Assembly (NCBI GenBank): GCA_016713525.1
Contig: JADJOZ010000012.1
Span: forward strand, 309,947-373,946
From: Bacteroidota bacterium
Lineage (GTDB): Bacteria > Bacteroidota > Bacteroidia > AKYH767-A > OLB10
Length of the DNA: 64,000 nt
Direction of reading: 5' to 3'
How positions within the stretch are numbered: position 1 is the stretch's first letter; every line of letters starts with the position of its first letter. Below the pieces are notes generated by a model that was not told the DNA's origin, made no database searches, and saw only the letters and a program-made list of their open reading frames with translations. Shown in pieces: positions 8,445 to 17,553 of this stretch. The translations under genes and the position numbers were made by a program.

Positions 8445-9653
8445 AACTATGGGTTTTCTTTTAAAGCCCGGTTTCCGGAATTTTCCTTTACCGGGTGCTG
8501 CTGAGCCTGGTGCCGGTATAGTCGCAGTTGCAATACCTTCCGGATTGGGAACCCTTTCAACTGTTCTGCCAATTAATTCTTCAATGCGTTTGAACTTATA
8601 AGCTTCGGCACCTGTGACAAAAGTGATGGCAGTTCCGGTTCGTTCTGCTCTAGCCGTTCTTCCAATCCTGTGGACATAATCCTCGGGATCGGGTGGTACG
8701 TCGTAATTAACTACCAGATCGATTCCTTCCACATCTATACCTCTCGATAACACATCGGTTCCAATAAGTACTTTCAGATTCCGGTTTTTAAAAGCTCTTA
8801 GAATTTCTTCACGTTCCTGTTGTTCGAGATCCGAGCTAAATGCTTTGCATTCGAGTCCTTTTCTTCGGAGCAAAGAATCAAGTTTCTTCACGTTTTCTTT
8901 GGTTGAAGCAAAAATGATAATGCTTTTGTAATCGCCTGCACCCAAAATAATCTGGATTAAATCCGATTTTTGTGCATCATTAACCATGTAAACCTGCTGA
9001 ATAATTCCTTCGGCAGGTTTTGAAAGAGCAATGTTAATTTGTTCCGGTGTCTGCAAAATTTTCGTTGCCAGAGTTCTGATTTTTGGGGGCATAGTAGCCG
9101 AAAACAAAAGCGTTTGTCTTTTCTTTGGCAGGAAGCTTATGATTCGCATAATATCGTCATGAAAACCCATATCGAGCATGCGATCGGCTTCATCAAGAAT
9201 AAGATGTTGGAGATGCTCCATTTTTAATTCTCCGGATGCCATGTGTGAAATTAATCTTCCGGGAGTTGCTATAACGATGTCAATTCCTTCACGGATGGCA
9301 CGTTTCTGTTGTTCCCAGGTTACGCCATCGCCACCACCATAAACGGGCATTGAGCTTACACCGGTAAAATATCCAAAAGCCTCAACCTGCTGATCAATTT
9401 GCTGAGCCAGTTCGCGTGTAGGCGCAAGCACCAATGTGTTACACTTACGGATCTCACTTTGCATGATTTTCTGAATCACCGGCAAAACATAAGCTGCCGT
9501 TTTACCCGTTCCTGTTTGCGCACATGCAATCAGGTCTTTGCCTGCCATTATAAAGGGAATGGCCTGTTCCTGAATCGGAGTAGGCTTGTCATATCCCATT
9601 GAATTGATGCCATCCAGCAGGGATTGTTCAAATTTGAAATCGTCGAAAGTCAA
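8367..9653 (-). CDS. DEAD-box ATP-dependent RNA helicase (RhlE-like)
   Basis: 428 residues with every helicase motif visible: Q motif (YDKPTPIQEQAIP), motif I AQTGTGKT (45-52), Ia PTRELAQQ, Ib TPGR, II DEAD (154-157), III SAT (185-187), then SRGIDVEGIDLVVNYDVP and HRIGRTAR in the second RecA domain. A short basic glycine/lysine tail follows, as in RhlE-type helicases that remodel rRNA or mRNA structure. The last 28 residues are unlike any helicase tail and are antisense to the convergent VCBS gene. A one-base change in the A-rich stretch near 8465-8475 would instead end the gene at a TAG (8447-8449), leaving only two bases between the two genes. I suspect that shorter end, but it is not certain. 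Confidence 0.93.
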   Translation of the reverse strand: MTFDDFKFEQSLLDGINSMGYDKPTPIQEQAIPFIMAGKDLIACAQTGTGKTAAYVLPVIQKIMQSEIRKCNTLVLAPTRELAQQIDQQVEAFGYFTGVSSMPVYGGGDGVTWEQQKRAIREGIDIVIATPGRLISHMASGELKMEHLQHLILDEADRMLDMGFHDDIMRIISFLPKKRQTLLFSATMPPKIRTLATKILQTPEQINIALSKPAEGIIQQVYMVNDAQKSDLIQIILGAGDYKSIIIFASTKENVKKLDSLLRRKGLECKAFSSDLEQQEREEILRAFKNRNLKVLIGTDVLSRGIDVEGIDLVVNYDVPPDPEDYVHRIGRTARAERTGTAITFVTGAEAYKFKRIEELIGRTVERVPNPEGIATATIPAPGSAAPGKGKFRKPGFKRKPIVLLHCEFGLQTLIFTYQPDHIYSFGC

Positions 9654-9830
9654 TTAGTTGTGTTTAAAATAAAGAAGCACGAAGGTAGGGAATTAGCCTT
9701 ACACAACTCAATGCAGATGTCATAACGTCCTCATTTTTCGAAACTTAGGATTCATTCTACTTCTTTTACGCTATAAATCAACAACTTGTAAATATTTTAC
9801 TGATTCCCATCAAATTAGAATTATTATACC

Positions 9831-9838
9831 TACTTTTG
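9831..9838 (+). promoter_or_regulatory. -7 element TACTTTTG for the cold-shock gene
   Basis: Exact TAnnTTTG match 28 bases before the ATG at 9867. The implied leader (about 20 bases) is far shorter than the long thermosensing leader of enterobacterial cspA. Confidence 0.5.
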
Positions 9839-9866
9839 CCCAAATTATATTTAACAAAATTATATC

Positions 9867-10064
9867 ATGCAAACAGGAACAGTAAAATTCTTCAATGACA
9901 CAAAAGGTTTCGGATTCATTAAACCAGACAATTCAGGTGAAGACATCTTCGTTCATTCATCTGGTCTGGTAGACCATATTCGTGAAAATGACAAGGTAAC
10001 ATTTGAAGTACAGAATGGAAGAAAAGGCTTAAACGCTGTAAACGTAAAAGTTGTACAGGACTAA
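9867..10064 (+). CDS. Cold-shock domain protein (CspA family)
   Basis: A complete 65-residue single-domain protein. RNP1 (KGFGFI, residues 13-18) and RNP2 (DIFVHSS, 26-32) are intact, and the start MQTGTVKFFNDTKGFGFI is classic. It is an RNA/ssDNA chaperone that melts mRNA structure. It is monocistronic, with its own promoter and a strong terminator right after it. It sits beside a DEAD-box RNA helicase, a common functional pairing in RNA remodelling, though the two are divergently oriented. Confidence 0.97.
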   Translation: MQTGTVKFFNDTKGFGFIKPDNSGEDIFVHSSGLVDHIRENDKVTFEVQNGRKGLNAVNVKVVQD

Positions 10065-10080
10065 TTCTTTCTTCAAAGAA

Positions 10081-10112
10081 AAAAACGCGCTCTTAACTGC
10101 GCGTTTTTTTTT
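10081..10112 (+). terminator. Rho-independent terminator of the cold-shock gene
   Basis: Stem AAAAACGCGC (10081-10090) and GCGCGTTTTT (10099-10108) with an 8-base loop, followed by a run of T to 10112, 17 bases after the stop codon. Confidence 0.9.
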
Positions 10113-10113
10113 G

Positions 10114-10442
10114 CTTTTTTATTAAATTTTAAACTTTTACTTTCTGTATATAAGTTAGGTCTTTTCGCATTCAAATAGGAGTCAATTTAAAATATTCCGT
10201 AAGCTCTTTAATGTCGCAATTTTTTTCGGAACCATGCTAAGCTTTGCTCGGAGATAACACACGGTGGAACAACAAATTTGGGTAGACAATGAGTCTATCG
10301 ATTACAAACTGAGTCAGATTTCAAGTACCCCCCCTCCCAATGGCTAATATCTTCCTAAAAGGTTTCTTTCCCTGTTTTTCTATTTAACATAATAGTTCGC
10401 AAATGGGACAAATTTCAAATTTCGACCCAAATCCGGGAAAAA
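10114..10442. other. Intergenic region without a visible gene
   Basis: About 330 bases between the terminator and the Na/Pi transporter. It is AT-rich with a short C7 run near 10329-10335. I see no ORF, no clear TAnnTTTG element and no structured RNA. Confidence 0.5.
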
Positions 10443-12146
10443 ATGATCATTTTGCATGACAAATTGATGGAATTGGAATCGACGGAGACAATTGATTGGT
10501 GGCCTGCCCTTGCGGGGATTGGAATGTTCCTTTTTGGATTGATGTTGATGGAGCAGGCCATTCAGCATTTGGCTGGCAGATCCTTTAAACTTTTTTTGAA
10601 GAATCAGACCCGACATCCCGCCAAAGCGGTTTTTGCAGGAATTTTCGTAACCGCATTATTGCAGAGTAGTTCTATTGTCAATTTATTGTTGCTGGCATTT
10701 GTAGGTGCTCGTGTATTATCGCTGACTACTGCAATGCCGGTCATTCTCGGAGCTAATCTGGGTAGCAAGGTATACACCTGGATAGTAGTTTTGATAGGTT
10801 TCAAATTCGATATTCAGGCTATCTCCTACCCCATTATAGCTATTGCAACAATCGGGATCATATTTTTTCCGAACAATAAAAAAGTCATGCACTGGACGCG
10901 GCTGGCATTTGGAATTGCCCTGTCATTTATCGGATTATCGACCATCAAAAACGGATTTACCGAAATGGTCAATGCAATCGATATAACTGCATTAAATGCC
11001 TATGGAAATCTGGCTTTTGTATTGGCCGGATTTTTAATTACGGCTATTGTCCAATCGAGTGCCACAACCGTAGTTATTGCACTGGCGGCATTACATTCAG
11101 GTGCACTGGGATTTGAAGCAGCTGCTTGTTTGGTAATAGGTTCCGAATCGGGTACATCTGTTAAAACATTAATAGGATCAATTGGTGGTATTCCTGCGAA
11201 AAAACAAATGGCACTGGGAAATTTACTTATAAATCTGGTAGCCTCATCAATTGCATTTATAGCCTTACAGCCTTTGATTAAAATGATAGCCTGGTTTGTG
11301 AATCCGGGAGAACCTTTGATAAGTCTGGTAGCTTTCCAGACTGCCATAAACGTATTTAGCATTGTGTTGTTTTATCCATTTTTAAAGCAATTTTCGAAAT
11401 GGCTTTCCTTCCGATATGTGGATGATCACCCCGAAATAACCCGTTATATTAACAAAATGCTTTTGCAGGAAACAGAAAGTGCAATCAAGGCATTAAAATC
11501 AGAGAATTTCAGGCTTTTGGTGAACACCATAGAATTGAACAGGCGGGGACTGGAAATAAATCACGAACAGGCAACTGATACACCTGAACAACAAGATGAA
11601 CTTATTCCTGGAACGAATAAAAAAACTTATTCCGATTACTATGAAATGGTGAAGCATTTGAATGGTGAAATCATTGACTTTTCGCTGGAATTACAAAAGC
11701 AGGAATTAACAGGAAATGATACCCGGGAATTACATGAATTAGCAGCAATAAACCAGCATACCATGAATGCCGCAAAATCGGTTAAAGATATTCGTCATAA
11801 CGTTAAAGATTTCCGGGAATCCGCAGACGATATTATTCACACTATGTTTGAAACCCTCAAAAAATCGGAAGCCGATTTTTATACCGATCTGAGTGAATTC
11901 ATTCAAAATAATACGAAGGAATCAGCAGTGGATTTAATGCCGTTTACACGACAGATCAATAAGAAAAGAGATGAACTGATTCACCAAACGTATGAGTTGT
12001 CGGCAGCTAAAAAAATAAAGGATATAGAATTATCCACGCTTTTGAATGTAATTCACGAAATTCATGGTGCTGATGAGTCGCTTATTGCTGCATTAAAGGT
12101 TTATTACCATTTTGGAGAAAATGGAAAATTTCAGGATACAAAATAA
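10443..12146 (+). CDS. Na/Pi cotransporter family protein with PhoU-like C-terminus
   Basis: 567 residues. The first 325 residues are membrane-spanning and contain the two inverted-repeat signature motifs of the NaPi-II (PF02690) family, QSSS at 74-77 and a second QSSATT about residue 202. The remaining 240 residues are soluble, helical and PhoU-like. It probably imports phosphate with sodium at the inner membrane, with the PhoU-like part giving regulation. Start: ATG 10443; ATG 10467 (MELESTETIDWW) is an equally plausible start because the membrane domain begins right after it. It ends 4 bases before the convergent MORN gene. Confidence 0.9.
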   Translation: MIILHDKLMELESTETIDWWPALAGIGMFLFGLMLMEQAIQHLAGRSFKLFLKNQTRHPAKAVFAGIFVTALLQSSSIVNLLLLAFVGARVLSLTTAMPVILGANLGSKVYTWIVVLIGFKFDIQAISYPIIAIATIGIIFFPNNKKVMHWTRLAFGIALSFIGLSTIKNGFTEMVNAIDITALNAYGNLAFVLAGFLITAIVQSSATTVVIALAALHSGALGFEAAACLVIGSESGTSVKTLIGSIGGIPAKKQMALGNLLINLVASSIAFIALQPLIKMIAWFVNPGEPLISLVAFQTAINVFSIVLFYPFLKQFSKWLSFRYVDDHPEITRYINKMLLQETESAIKALKSENFRLLVNTIELNRRGLEINHEQATDTPEQQDELIPGTNKKTYSDYYEMVKHLNGEIIDFSLELQKQELTGNDTRELHELAAINQHTMNAAKSVKDIRHNVKDFRESADDIIHTMFETLKKSEADFYTDLSEFIQNNTKESAVDLMPFTRQINKKRDELIHQTYELSAAKKIKDIELSTLLNVIHEIHGADESLIAALKVYYHFGENGKFQDTK

Positions 12147-12150
12147 ACGG

Positions 12151-13407
12151 TTACTTGCTATTCCTGATGGTGCTGAAATCGAATACAGTGTATGTCTGCC
12201 CCCGGTCAAGCTGCCCTCTTAACACTGCAGGTTCCAAAACCAGCGTATCATTCAGTAATTTCTCAGCCTCTTTCTCAAATCCAAAACCATATCTGCGAAT
12301 TGGTTCAGCATAGGTTATGACACCTTTTTCATTTACTGTAAGGTGGTAAAATATTGTTGGAGGAACCAATGAATCACTAACATTTTCCGGATATTTCAGA
12401 TTGCTTTTAATATAAGCTATCCAGGCTTCTTTGCCACCTGGGAAACGGGGCTCCTGATAAATTTTATCGTAAATAAAAATGGCATTTATGGTGTCTCTAC
12501 TTTTTCCTGTTTTCAATATTCCATTTTCATACCATTCCCGGTAATAAGGTGACTTATCAGGATGATATCCGATCCACAACCCCTGTTTCATTCCAAGGCT
12601 GACACCACCGCTATCGCTGACTGCATATCCCGGGTGATAGAATGTCAGATAACCATTTCCACTGGTTAAGGTTTGCACACCTTCTTTGTTCCATCCATCG
12701 AGATACCTGGGCCCTTCTTTGGTATAGGCCATGTCATACGATTTCAGACCGGCATGATCAAAGAATCTCCAGGTACCCGATGGATTATCGTTTATATACA
12801 ATCCATACGAAGAATAGGTACCATTTTCATTGTAATAAAAGAAATGACCATCTTTTATTCCTCTGCTATAAAAGCCTTTCATTTGAAGTGTTCCATTCAT
12901 AAAATAATCTTCAACAGCACCATGAGCATTTCCGGCATAATCGATTGTGCTTTGGCGATAAAAAGCAGCATGATGCCTGGCTGTTACCTGCCATAAACTG
13001 TCGTACCAAATAGTAGTAGAAACCGTTTGAATGGTGTCGTTTTCACCGGTTAATTCCGGCTTCGGGTTTTCATTAAAATAGAGCCAATATTTGATAGGTG
13101 GTAAGTTTTTAATCTTCAGATTTGTGCTGCTTACGCTATCAACAAAAGCAAGATCACCTGTAATCACATATTGCTTCAGGTGTTTCAGACCTTTTTCCCG
13201 AAGATGAAAGAGTTCACGGAGTACGGGAATATCAAAAGTGAGTTTATCAGGTGCCTGTTTAAACAAATCGAGCATTTTCAGATTTTGATTCCATATAATG
13301 GATGCCTCATTGATTCCTGCTATTGATTCGGTAGGGTTTTCGGGATTCGAATTGGTATTAAGTAGTTCAACAGTTTCCACATCATTTTTGATGAAAGAAT
13401 TGAACAT
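12151..13407 (-). CDS. MORN-like repeat protein with TonB-type C-terminal domain
   Basis: 418 residues. The middle holds MORN/YwqK-like strand pairs (DGHFFYYNENG, GTWRFFDHAG, GLWIGYHPD, YYREWYENGILKTG). The last 100 residues match the energy-transducer (TonB C-terminal) domain: FPGGKEAWIAYIKSNLKYP followed by a VNEKGVI strand and a terminal basic and hydrophobic stretch. No signal peptide is visible at this start, although such proteins are usually exported, so the N-terminus may be short or mis-framed. It overlaps the stop of the upstream rhomboid gene by one base (TAATG), so the two are one transcription unit. Function unknown; envelope role likely. Confidence 0.75.
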   Translation of the reverse strand: MFNSFIKNDVETVELLNTNSNPENPTESIAGINEASIIWNQNLKMLDLFKQAPDKLTFDIPVLRELFHLREKGLKHLKQYVITGDLAFVDSVSSTNLKIKNLPPIKYWLYFNENPKPELTGENDTIQTVSTTIWYDSLWQVTARHHAAFYRQSTIDYAGNAHGAVEDYFMNGTLQMKGFYSRGIKDGHFFYYNENGTYSSYGLYINDNPSGTWRFFDHAGLKSYDMAYTKEGPRYLDGWNKEGVQTLTSGNGYLTFYHPGYAVSDSGGVSLGMKQGLWIGYHPDKSPYYREWYENGILKTGKSRDTINAIFIYDKIYQEPRFPGGKEAWIAYIKSNLKYPENVSDSLVPPTIFYHLTVNEKGVITYAEPIRRYGFGFEKEAEKLLNDTLVLEPAVLRGQLDRGQTYTVFDFSTIRNSK

Positions 13408-14114
13408 TACATAGTACCAGTAGCGGTAAGTGTGTTTTCGGGGAACCGCCCCATAAAAATCAGTACCATGAGAACCACAATGGCTGTTGATTTAAGAAGC
13501 TTTCCGGACGCAGATAACTTAGATTGTGAAAATATGATTATTCCTACCAGGAAGCCCCAGAATAGCCCGGTTAAATGTGCGGCATTATCGATAACAGTCA
13601 AATAAAAGCCGAGACCTACATTCAATAAAATGGCAAATACCAGTTCAATTATCTGAACATTCCTGTCGCCGGATCTGATTTTACGATCGAAAAACAAGGC
13701 AGGAATTGTACAACCGGCAATAGCCATAATACCTCCGGAGGCGCCACATGTTACTACAAATACATTAAAGAAATAACTACCAAGACCGGCGACTACAACG
13801 CCAGAGAGATAAACAAGCAGCAAATTCCAACTGCCATATCTAATTTCAAAAAGACGGCCTAAAAACCAAAGAGAAAGCACATTTGCAGCTGCATGAATGA
13901 TTCCACCATGCACGAATGAAGCGGTGAACAACCGCCACCACTCCCCTTTTTCCAGAAAAGCATCCAGCATACCTCCAAAATGAAGAACATCCGTTGCGGA
14001 GGGACTAATTACATCTGCACCAACAATCAGCATTCCAATAAAAACTGCTACAAAAGCCACAGTTACTATCAGGGTTACAGGTGCAGACTTCCAAACAGGC
14101 TTCATAGAAGCCAC
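13407..14114 (-). CDS. Rhomboid-family intramembrane serine protease
   Basis: 235 residues with six or seven membrane helices. The catalytic serine sits in GASG (Ser126) and the paired histidine in DNAAHLTG (His180); the HxxxN motif after helix 1 is present as HAAAN (74-78). It cleaves transmembrane substrates within the inner membrane; its substrate is unknown. It is coupled by a TAATG overlap to the MORN/TonB-C gene downstream, and preceded by a small lysine-rich gene 47 bases upstream. Confidence 0.93.
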   Translation of the reverse strand: MASMKPVWKSAPVTLIVTVAFVAVFIGMLIVGADVISPSATDVLHFGGMLDAFLEKGEWWRLFTASFVHGGIIHAAANVLSLWFLGRLFEIRYGSWNLLLVYLSGVVVAGLGSYFFNVFVVTCGASGGIMAIAGCTIPALFFDRKIRSGDRNVQIIELVFAILLNVGLGFYLTVIDNAAHLTGLFWGFLVGIIIFSQSKLSASGKLLKSTAIVVLMVLIFMGRFPENTLTATGTM

Positions 14115-14161
14115 AAAATAAGAAATCCGGTTACAATAAAACTCCGGAATGCTATTAAATC

Positions 14162-14374
14162 TTATTTAGACTTTTTCACAGCACGGGGTTTCGGAGCGGC
14201 TTTTTTCTTCGTTTCCTTCAACAGTGTAAGCTTCTCAACCTGAGGTCGTCTCATCTTCTTTTGCTCATTGTGGTAGCTCTTTTCCTTCTCAATTCTGAAA
14301 TTTTCAGTGGCAGCAATCATTACCAAATCTGCTTTAGTCTTTGAAGAAGTAAGCTTCCTTTTTTTACTTTCCAT
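14162..14374 (-). CDS. Small lysine-rich hypothetical protein
   Basis: A 70-residue, strongly basic protein (around 35% Lys/Arg) ending in KKKAAPKPRAVKKSK. Composition resembles small nucleic-acid-binding or ribosome-associated proteins, but I recognise no family. It lies upstream of the rhomboid gene on the same strand, with a 47-base gap. Considered real because of its clean start, its extreme but coherent composition and its placement in an otherwise empty gap. Confidence 0.5.
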   Translation of the reverse strand: MESKKRKLTSSKTKADLVMIAATENFRIEKEKSYHNEQKKMRRPQVEKLTLLKETKKKAAPKPRAVKKSK

Positions 14375-14478
14375 ATCTTTGAACTTTAGAATGATGAAAT
14401 TAAATATCTTTATCCGTCAAAAGGATGATATTCATCAACTTCATGAAAATAATTTCATACTAACCGTAAATCAGGGCA

Positions 14479-15111
14479 ATGAAAGAGCTTTTACACGAAA
14501 AATTTAAGAACATATTTGAGAAAGAATTGCTTGATGAACTTCAGGCAATAGGTAAGCCGGTAAATGTCAAAGCCGGTGATGTTATAATGGATACCGGGCA
14601 ATACATCAAATTCATACCGTTGTTACTTTCCGGAAGCATTAAAATTATAAGGCAGGATGATACTGATGGAGAAATTTTGCTTTATTATGTTGGAAGCAAT
14701 GAGACCTGTGCCATGTCGCTGACCTGTTGTATGGCACATCAGAAAAGCCGGATCAGAGCCATTGCTGAAGAAGATACAGAAATGATTACCGTTCCGGTTG
14801 AAAAGATGGATGAATGGATGATAAAATATGAATCGTGGAAAAACTTTGTGATGCAAACTTATAATGCACGATTCGACGAGCTTTTGAGAACCATTGACAG
14901 CATTGCGTTTCAGAAGGTAGATGAAAGACTGGAGAACTACTTAAAGAGCAAAGCAGAGCTTACAGAATCAAAATTACTGGTGGTGAGTCATCAGCAAATT
15001 GCCGAAGAATTAAATTCATCCAGGGAAGTTATTTCCAGGTTATTGAAGCATCTTGAAAAAAATGGAAAGATTAAACTGGGCAGAAATAAGATTGAATTGA
15101 TGGAACTTTAA
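14479..15111 (+). CDS. Crp/Fnr-family transcriptional regulator
   Basis: 210 residues: an N-terminal cyclic-nucleotide-binding-like beta-roll (about 15-120) and a C-terminal winged helix-turn-helix (QQIAEELNSSREVISRLL, about 172-189). Two adjacent cysteines (ETCAMSLTCCMAHQ, about residue 75-85) in the effector domain could sense redox or sulfur species, but this is inference. It is convergent with, and 57 bases from, the universal stress gene that begins the sulfur block, so it is the likely regulator of that block. Confidence 0.88.
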   Translation: MKELLHEKFKNIFEKELLDELQAIGKPVNVKAGDVIMDTGQYIKFIPLLLSGSIKIIRQDDTDGEILLYYVGSNETCAMSLTCCMAHQKSRIRAIAEEDTEMITVPVEKMDEWMIKYESWKNFVMQTYNARFDELLRTIDSIAFQKVDERLENYLKSKAELTESKLLVVSHQQIAEELNSSREVISRLLKHLEKNGKIKLGRNKIELMEL

Positions 15112-15168
15112 GGCTTTGAAAGGTAAATAGCGCTTTCAGAATTTGGATCAGGAAAGAAAAAATTAAGA

Positions 15169-15993
15169 TTACTGTTTGAATGTCAGTAAGGCATATGGCG
15201 TATGATTCACCAATCCGGCTGAAATACTTCCATTAATCCACCGGTTAATTCCGGTTCTGCCTTTGGTTTCCATTGCTACCAACCCAACATTTTGTTCCGT
15301 ACAAAAATTCTCAATACCCGTTTCTACATCAAAAGCTGGGACAATATGTAATCTATCTACAGGGATATGATAATTTGAGGCGACTTTATTCATTTTATGA
15401 CTCACCTCCTGTTTATTGATCGTTGAATCTTTAGTTTCCACATTCAGTAAATGCAGGGTAGCATTAAAGCATTTCTGAAATTGCAAGACCACATGGGGAA
15501 TAAGAACAGGTTCGCTAAATGAAGAGGCAAAAACTATGTTGGCAAAAGAGTGGTCAGCGGATTTTATTGCCAACACAGGAGAACGGCTTTTCATAGCTAT
15601 ATGTTCGGTATGTGAACCAATAAAAAGCTCTTTCAATCCATAAGCGCCATGAGTTCCCATGATAACCAGGTCATAATTTGAGAGTGTAGTTTCATGGGTA
15701 ACAACTTCTTCAATTTGTCCGGGTAACACTTTAAAATCGACATTTGCATACCCGGTACTTCTAATCATGGAATCGATTCTTGCTCTGGCAATATCCATAT
15801 CACTTCTTACCATAGAAAGATCCATTTCTGCTGTTTCAATCAGGTTTCCGGAGATGTCAACCAAAACATCACCACCGGCAGCTATTACATGCAACAAGGT
15901 AACCGTTCCATTGGAGCATTCAGCAAGCTTAACAGCCGATTGAAATGCCAGATTTGAGAGATTACTGAAATCGGAGGGTACCAGAATATGCAT
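15169..15993 (-). CDS. Universal stress protein, two tandem Usp domains
   Basis: 274 residues starting MHILVPSDFSNLSNLAF, the usual first strand and loop of UspA. The first domain ends with the nucleotide-binding motif GTHGAYGLKELFIGSHTEHI (about 120-139). The second domain (about 150-274) ends in ETKGRTGINRWINGSIS. It is a cytosolic stress protein. Its start lies 1 base from the stop of the CstB-like gene upstream, so it is the last gene of that operon, tying it to sulfide stress. Confidence 0.9.
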   Translation of the reverse strand: MHILVPSDFSNLSNLAFQSAVKLAECSNGTVTLLHVIAAGGDVLVDISGNLIETAEMDLSMVRSDMDIARARIDSMIRSTGYANVDFKVLPGQIEEVVTHETTLSNYDLVIMGTHGAYGLKELFIGSHTEHIAMKSRSPVLAIKSADHSFANIVFASSFSEPVLIPHVVLQFQKCFNATLHLLNVETKDSTINKQEVSHKMNKVASNYHIPVDRLHIVPAFDVETGIENFCTEQNVGLVAMETKGRTGINRWINGSISAGLVNHTPYALLTFKQ

Positions 15994-15994
15994 T

Positions 15995-17406
15995 TTATTT
16001 CTTTAAGGTTGAGGGACACACAAAATTAGTTTTGGGAACTGGGGTTTCAGCTATTGCCTTATACCCTCCAGCAACTTCCACAATATTATCGTAACCCCGG
16101 GATTTAAGTATGGAAGCGGCTATCATAGATCGGTAACCACCGGCACAATGAATATACATGGTTTCATTTTTAGGAAATTCATGCATGTTTTCATTGATAA
16201 AATCGAGTGGCAAATTAACTGCTTTGTCCACATGTTCGCTTTCATATTCTCCGGGCTTCCTGACATCCACTACTGTCAGATTTTCTTTTCAAATCTGTTT
16301 GCGAATTCTGTTGCCGGTATCGAAGTAATTTGGTCTGTTTCAAATCCTGATTGCTTCCAGGCATCGAATCCACCCTTCAAAAAGCCAATGGCATGATCGT
16401 ATCCAACACGTGCGAGTCGCGTGATTACTTCTTCTTCACGACCATTATCCGCAATAATCAGAAGTTTTTGACGGATATCAGGAATCAGAGCACCAACCCA
16501 AGGGGCAAAACCTCCATCAATACCAATATTAATTGAATTCGGAATAAATCCAGCAGCAAAATCCTGTGGTTTTCTGGTATCCAGCATCAGAGCGCCTGTT
16601 TCATTTGCTGCAGCTTCAAAAGCTGCCGGTTCCAGAGGTTGAATACCTCTTTCAATGACTGAAGTGATACTTTCATAACCTTCCTTATTCATCCTTACAT
16701 TTTCAGGAAAATACACCGGTGGTGGCAACAGTCCATCCGTTACTTCTTTAATAAACTCATCCCTGGTCATATCGGCACGCAAAGCATAATTGAATTGCTT
16801 CTGATTTCCCAGAGTGGCGAATGTTTCTTTACTCATATTTTTACCACAAGCTGATCCGGCACCATGAGCAGGATATACCAACACATCGTCGGCAAGAGGC
16901 ATAATTTTCGTTCTGAGTGAATCGAACAGCATACCTGCAAGATCCTCTTGGGTTATGGTAGAATGTTGGGCCAAATCGGGACGACCAACATCACCAATAA
17001 AAAGTGTATCACCTGAAAAAATGCAGTAATCTTTCCCATGCTCATCTTTCAATAAATAGGTAGTCGATTCGAATGTATGACCGGGAGTATGTAATGCGAT
17101 GATGGTTAGTTTGCCAACCTTAAATGTCTCGTAATCTTTGGCAGTGTATGATTCAAATGAAGTGGTTGCATTGGGACCGTAAACAATAGTTGCCCCGGTT
17201 GCTTTTGCCAGATCCACATGTCCTGAAACAAAGTCGGCATGAAAGTGCGTTTCGAAAATATATTTAATCTTTACACCTTCTGTTTCTGCTTTATGGAGGT
17301 ATGGTTTGATTTCCCGCAAAGGATCAATGATAGCTGATTCACCATCAGACTGAATAAAGTAGGCTCCCTGAGCCAGACAACCGGTATAGATTTGTTCAAT
17401 TTTCAT
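15995..17406 (-). CDS. CstB-like MBL-fold persulfide dioxygenase/sulfurtransferase with two rhodanese domains (one frameshift)
   Basis: The full protein is about 470 residues. Residues 1-230 are a metallo-beta-lactamase domain with the iron ligands in THFHADFVSGH (His54, His56, Asp58) plus a later GHT and SGDTLFIGDVGRPDL. A first rhodanese domain (about 265-355) lacks the catalytic cysteine (its loop reads ADNGREEE), and a second has it (YIHCAGGYRSM). This MBL / pseudo-rhodanese / rhodanese order is that of Staphylococcus CstB, which oxidises persulfides to sulfite/thiosulfate. The frame breaks at the T4 run 16281-16284: adding one base joins ...NRFEKKN to LTVVDVRKPGEY, so the separate 91-residue ORF 15995-16270 is the C-terminal rhodanese of the same gene. 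Followed directly by the Usp gene. Confidence 0.9.
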
Positions 17407-17501
17407 GGTAAGTGTGGTGTTTTAACAGTACTTCTGCATTCTAACAACTAAGGTTCTTTTTTGTTGTGATTGAAATAGAAAAATAAAAATAATAAATCTA
17501 C

Positions 17502-17547
17502 TAATTTGATATACATTAATATTTGTATATTATTGATTATCAAATTA
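17502..17547. promoter_or_regulatory. Inverted-repeat operator candidate upstream of the CstB-like gene
   Basis: Perfect 10-bp arms TAATTTGATA (17502-17511) and TATCAAATTA (17538-17547), with a second inverted pair TATACA (17510-17515) / TGTATA (17524-17529) inside. It sits between the TauE/SafE stop and the CstB-like start (17406), where the operator/promoter should be. The binding factor is unknown; the nearby Crp/Fnr protein is a candidate. Confidence 0.4.
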
Positions 17548-17553
17548 ATAAAT

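Noticed and set aside
12642..12996. Two overlapping plus-strand ORFs
   Set aside because: Antisense shadows of the MORN/TonB-C gene.
16276..17406. Complete single MBL-rhodanese gene ending at 16276
   Set aside because: The end is created by a frameshift; the next 91-codon ORF is its active rhodanese domain.
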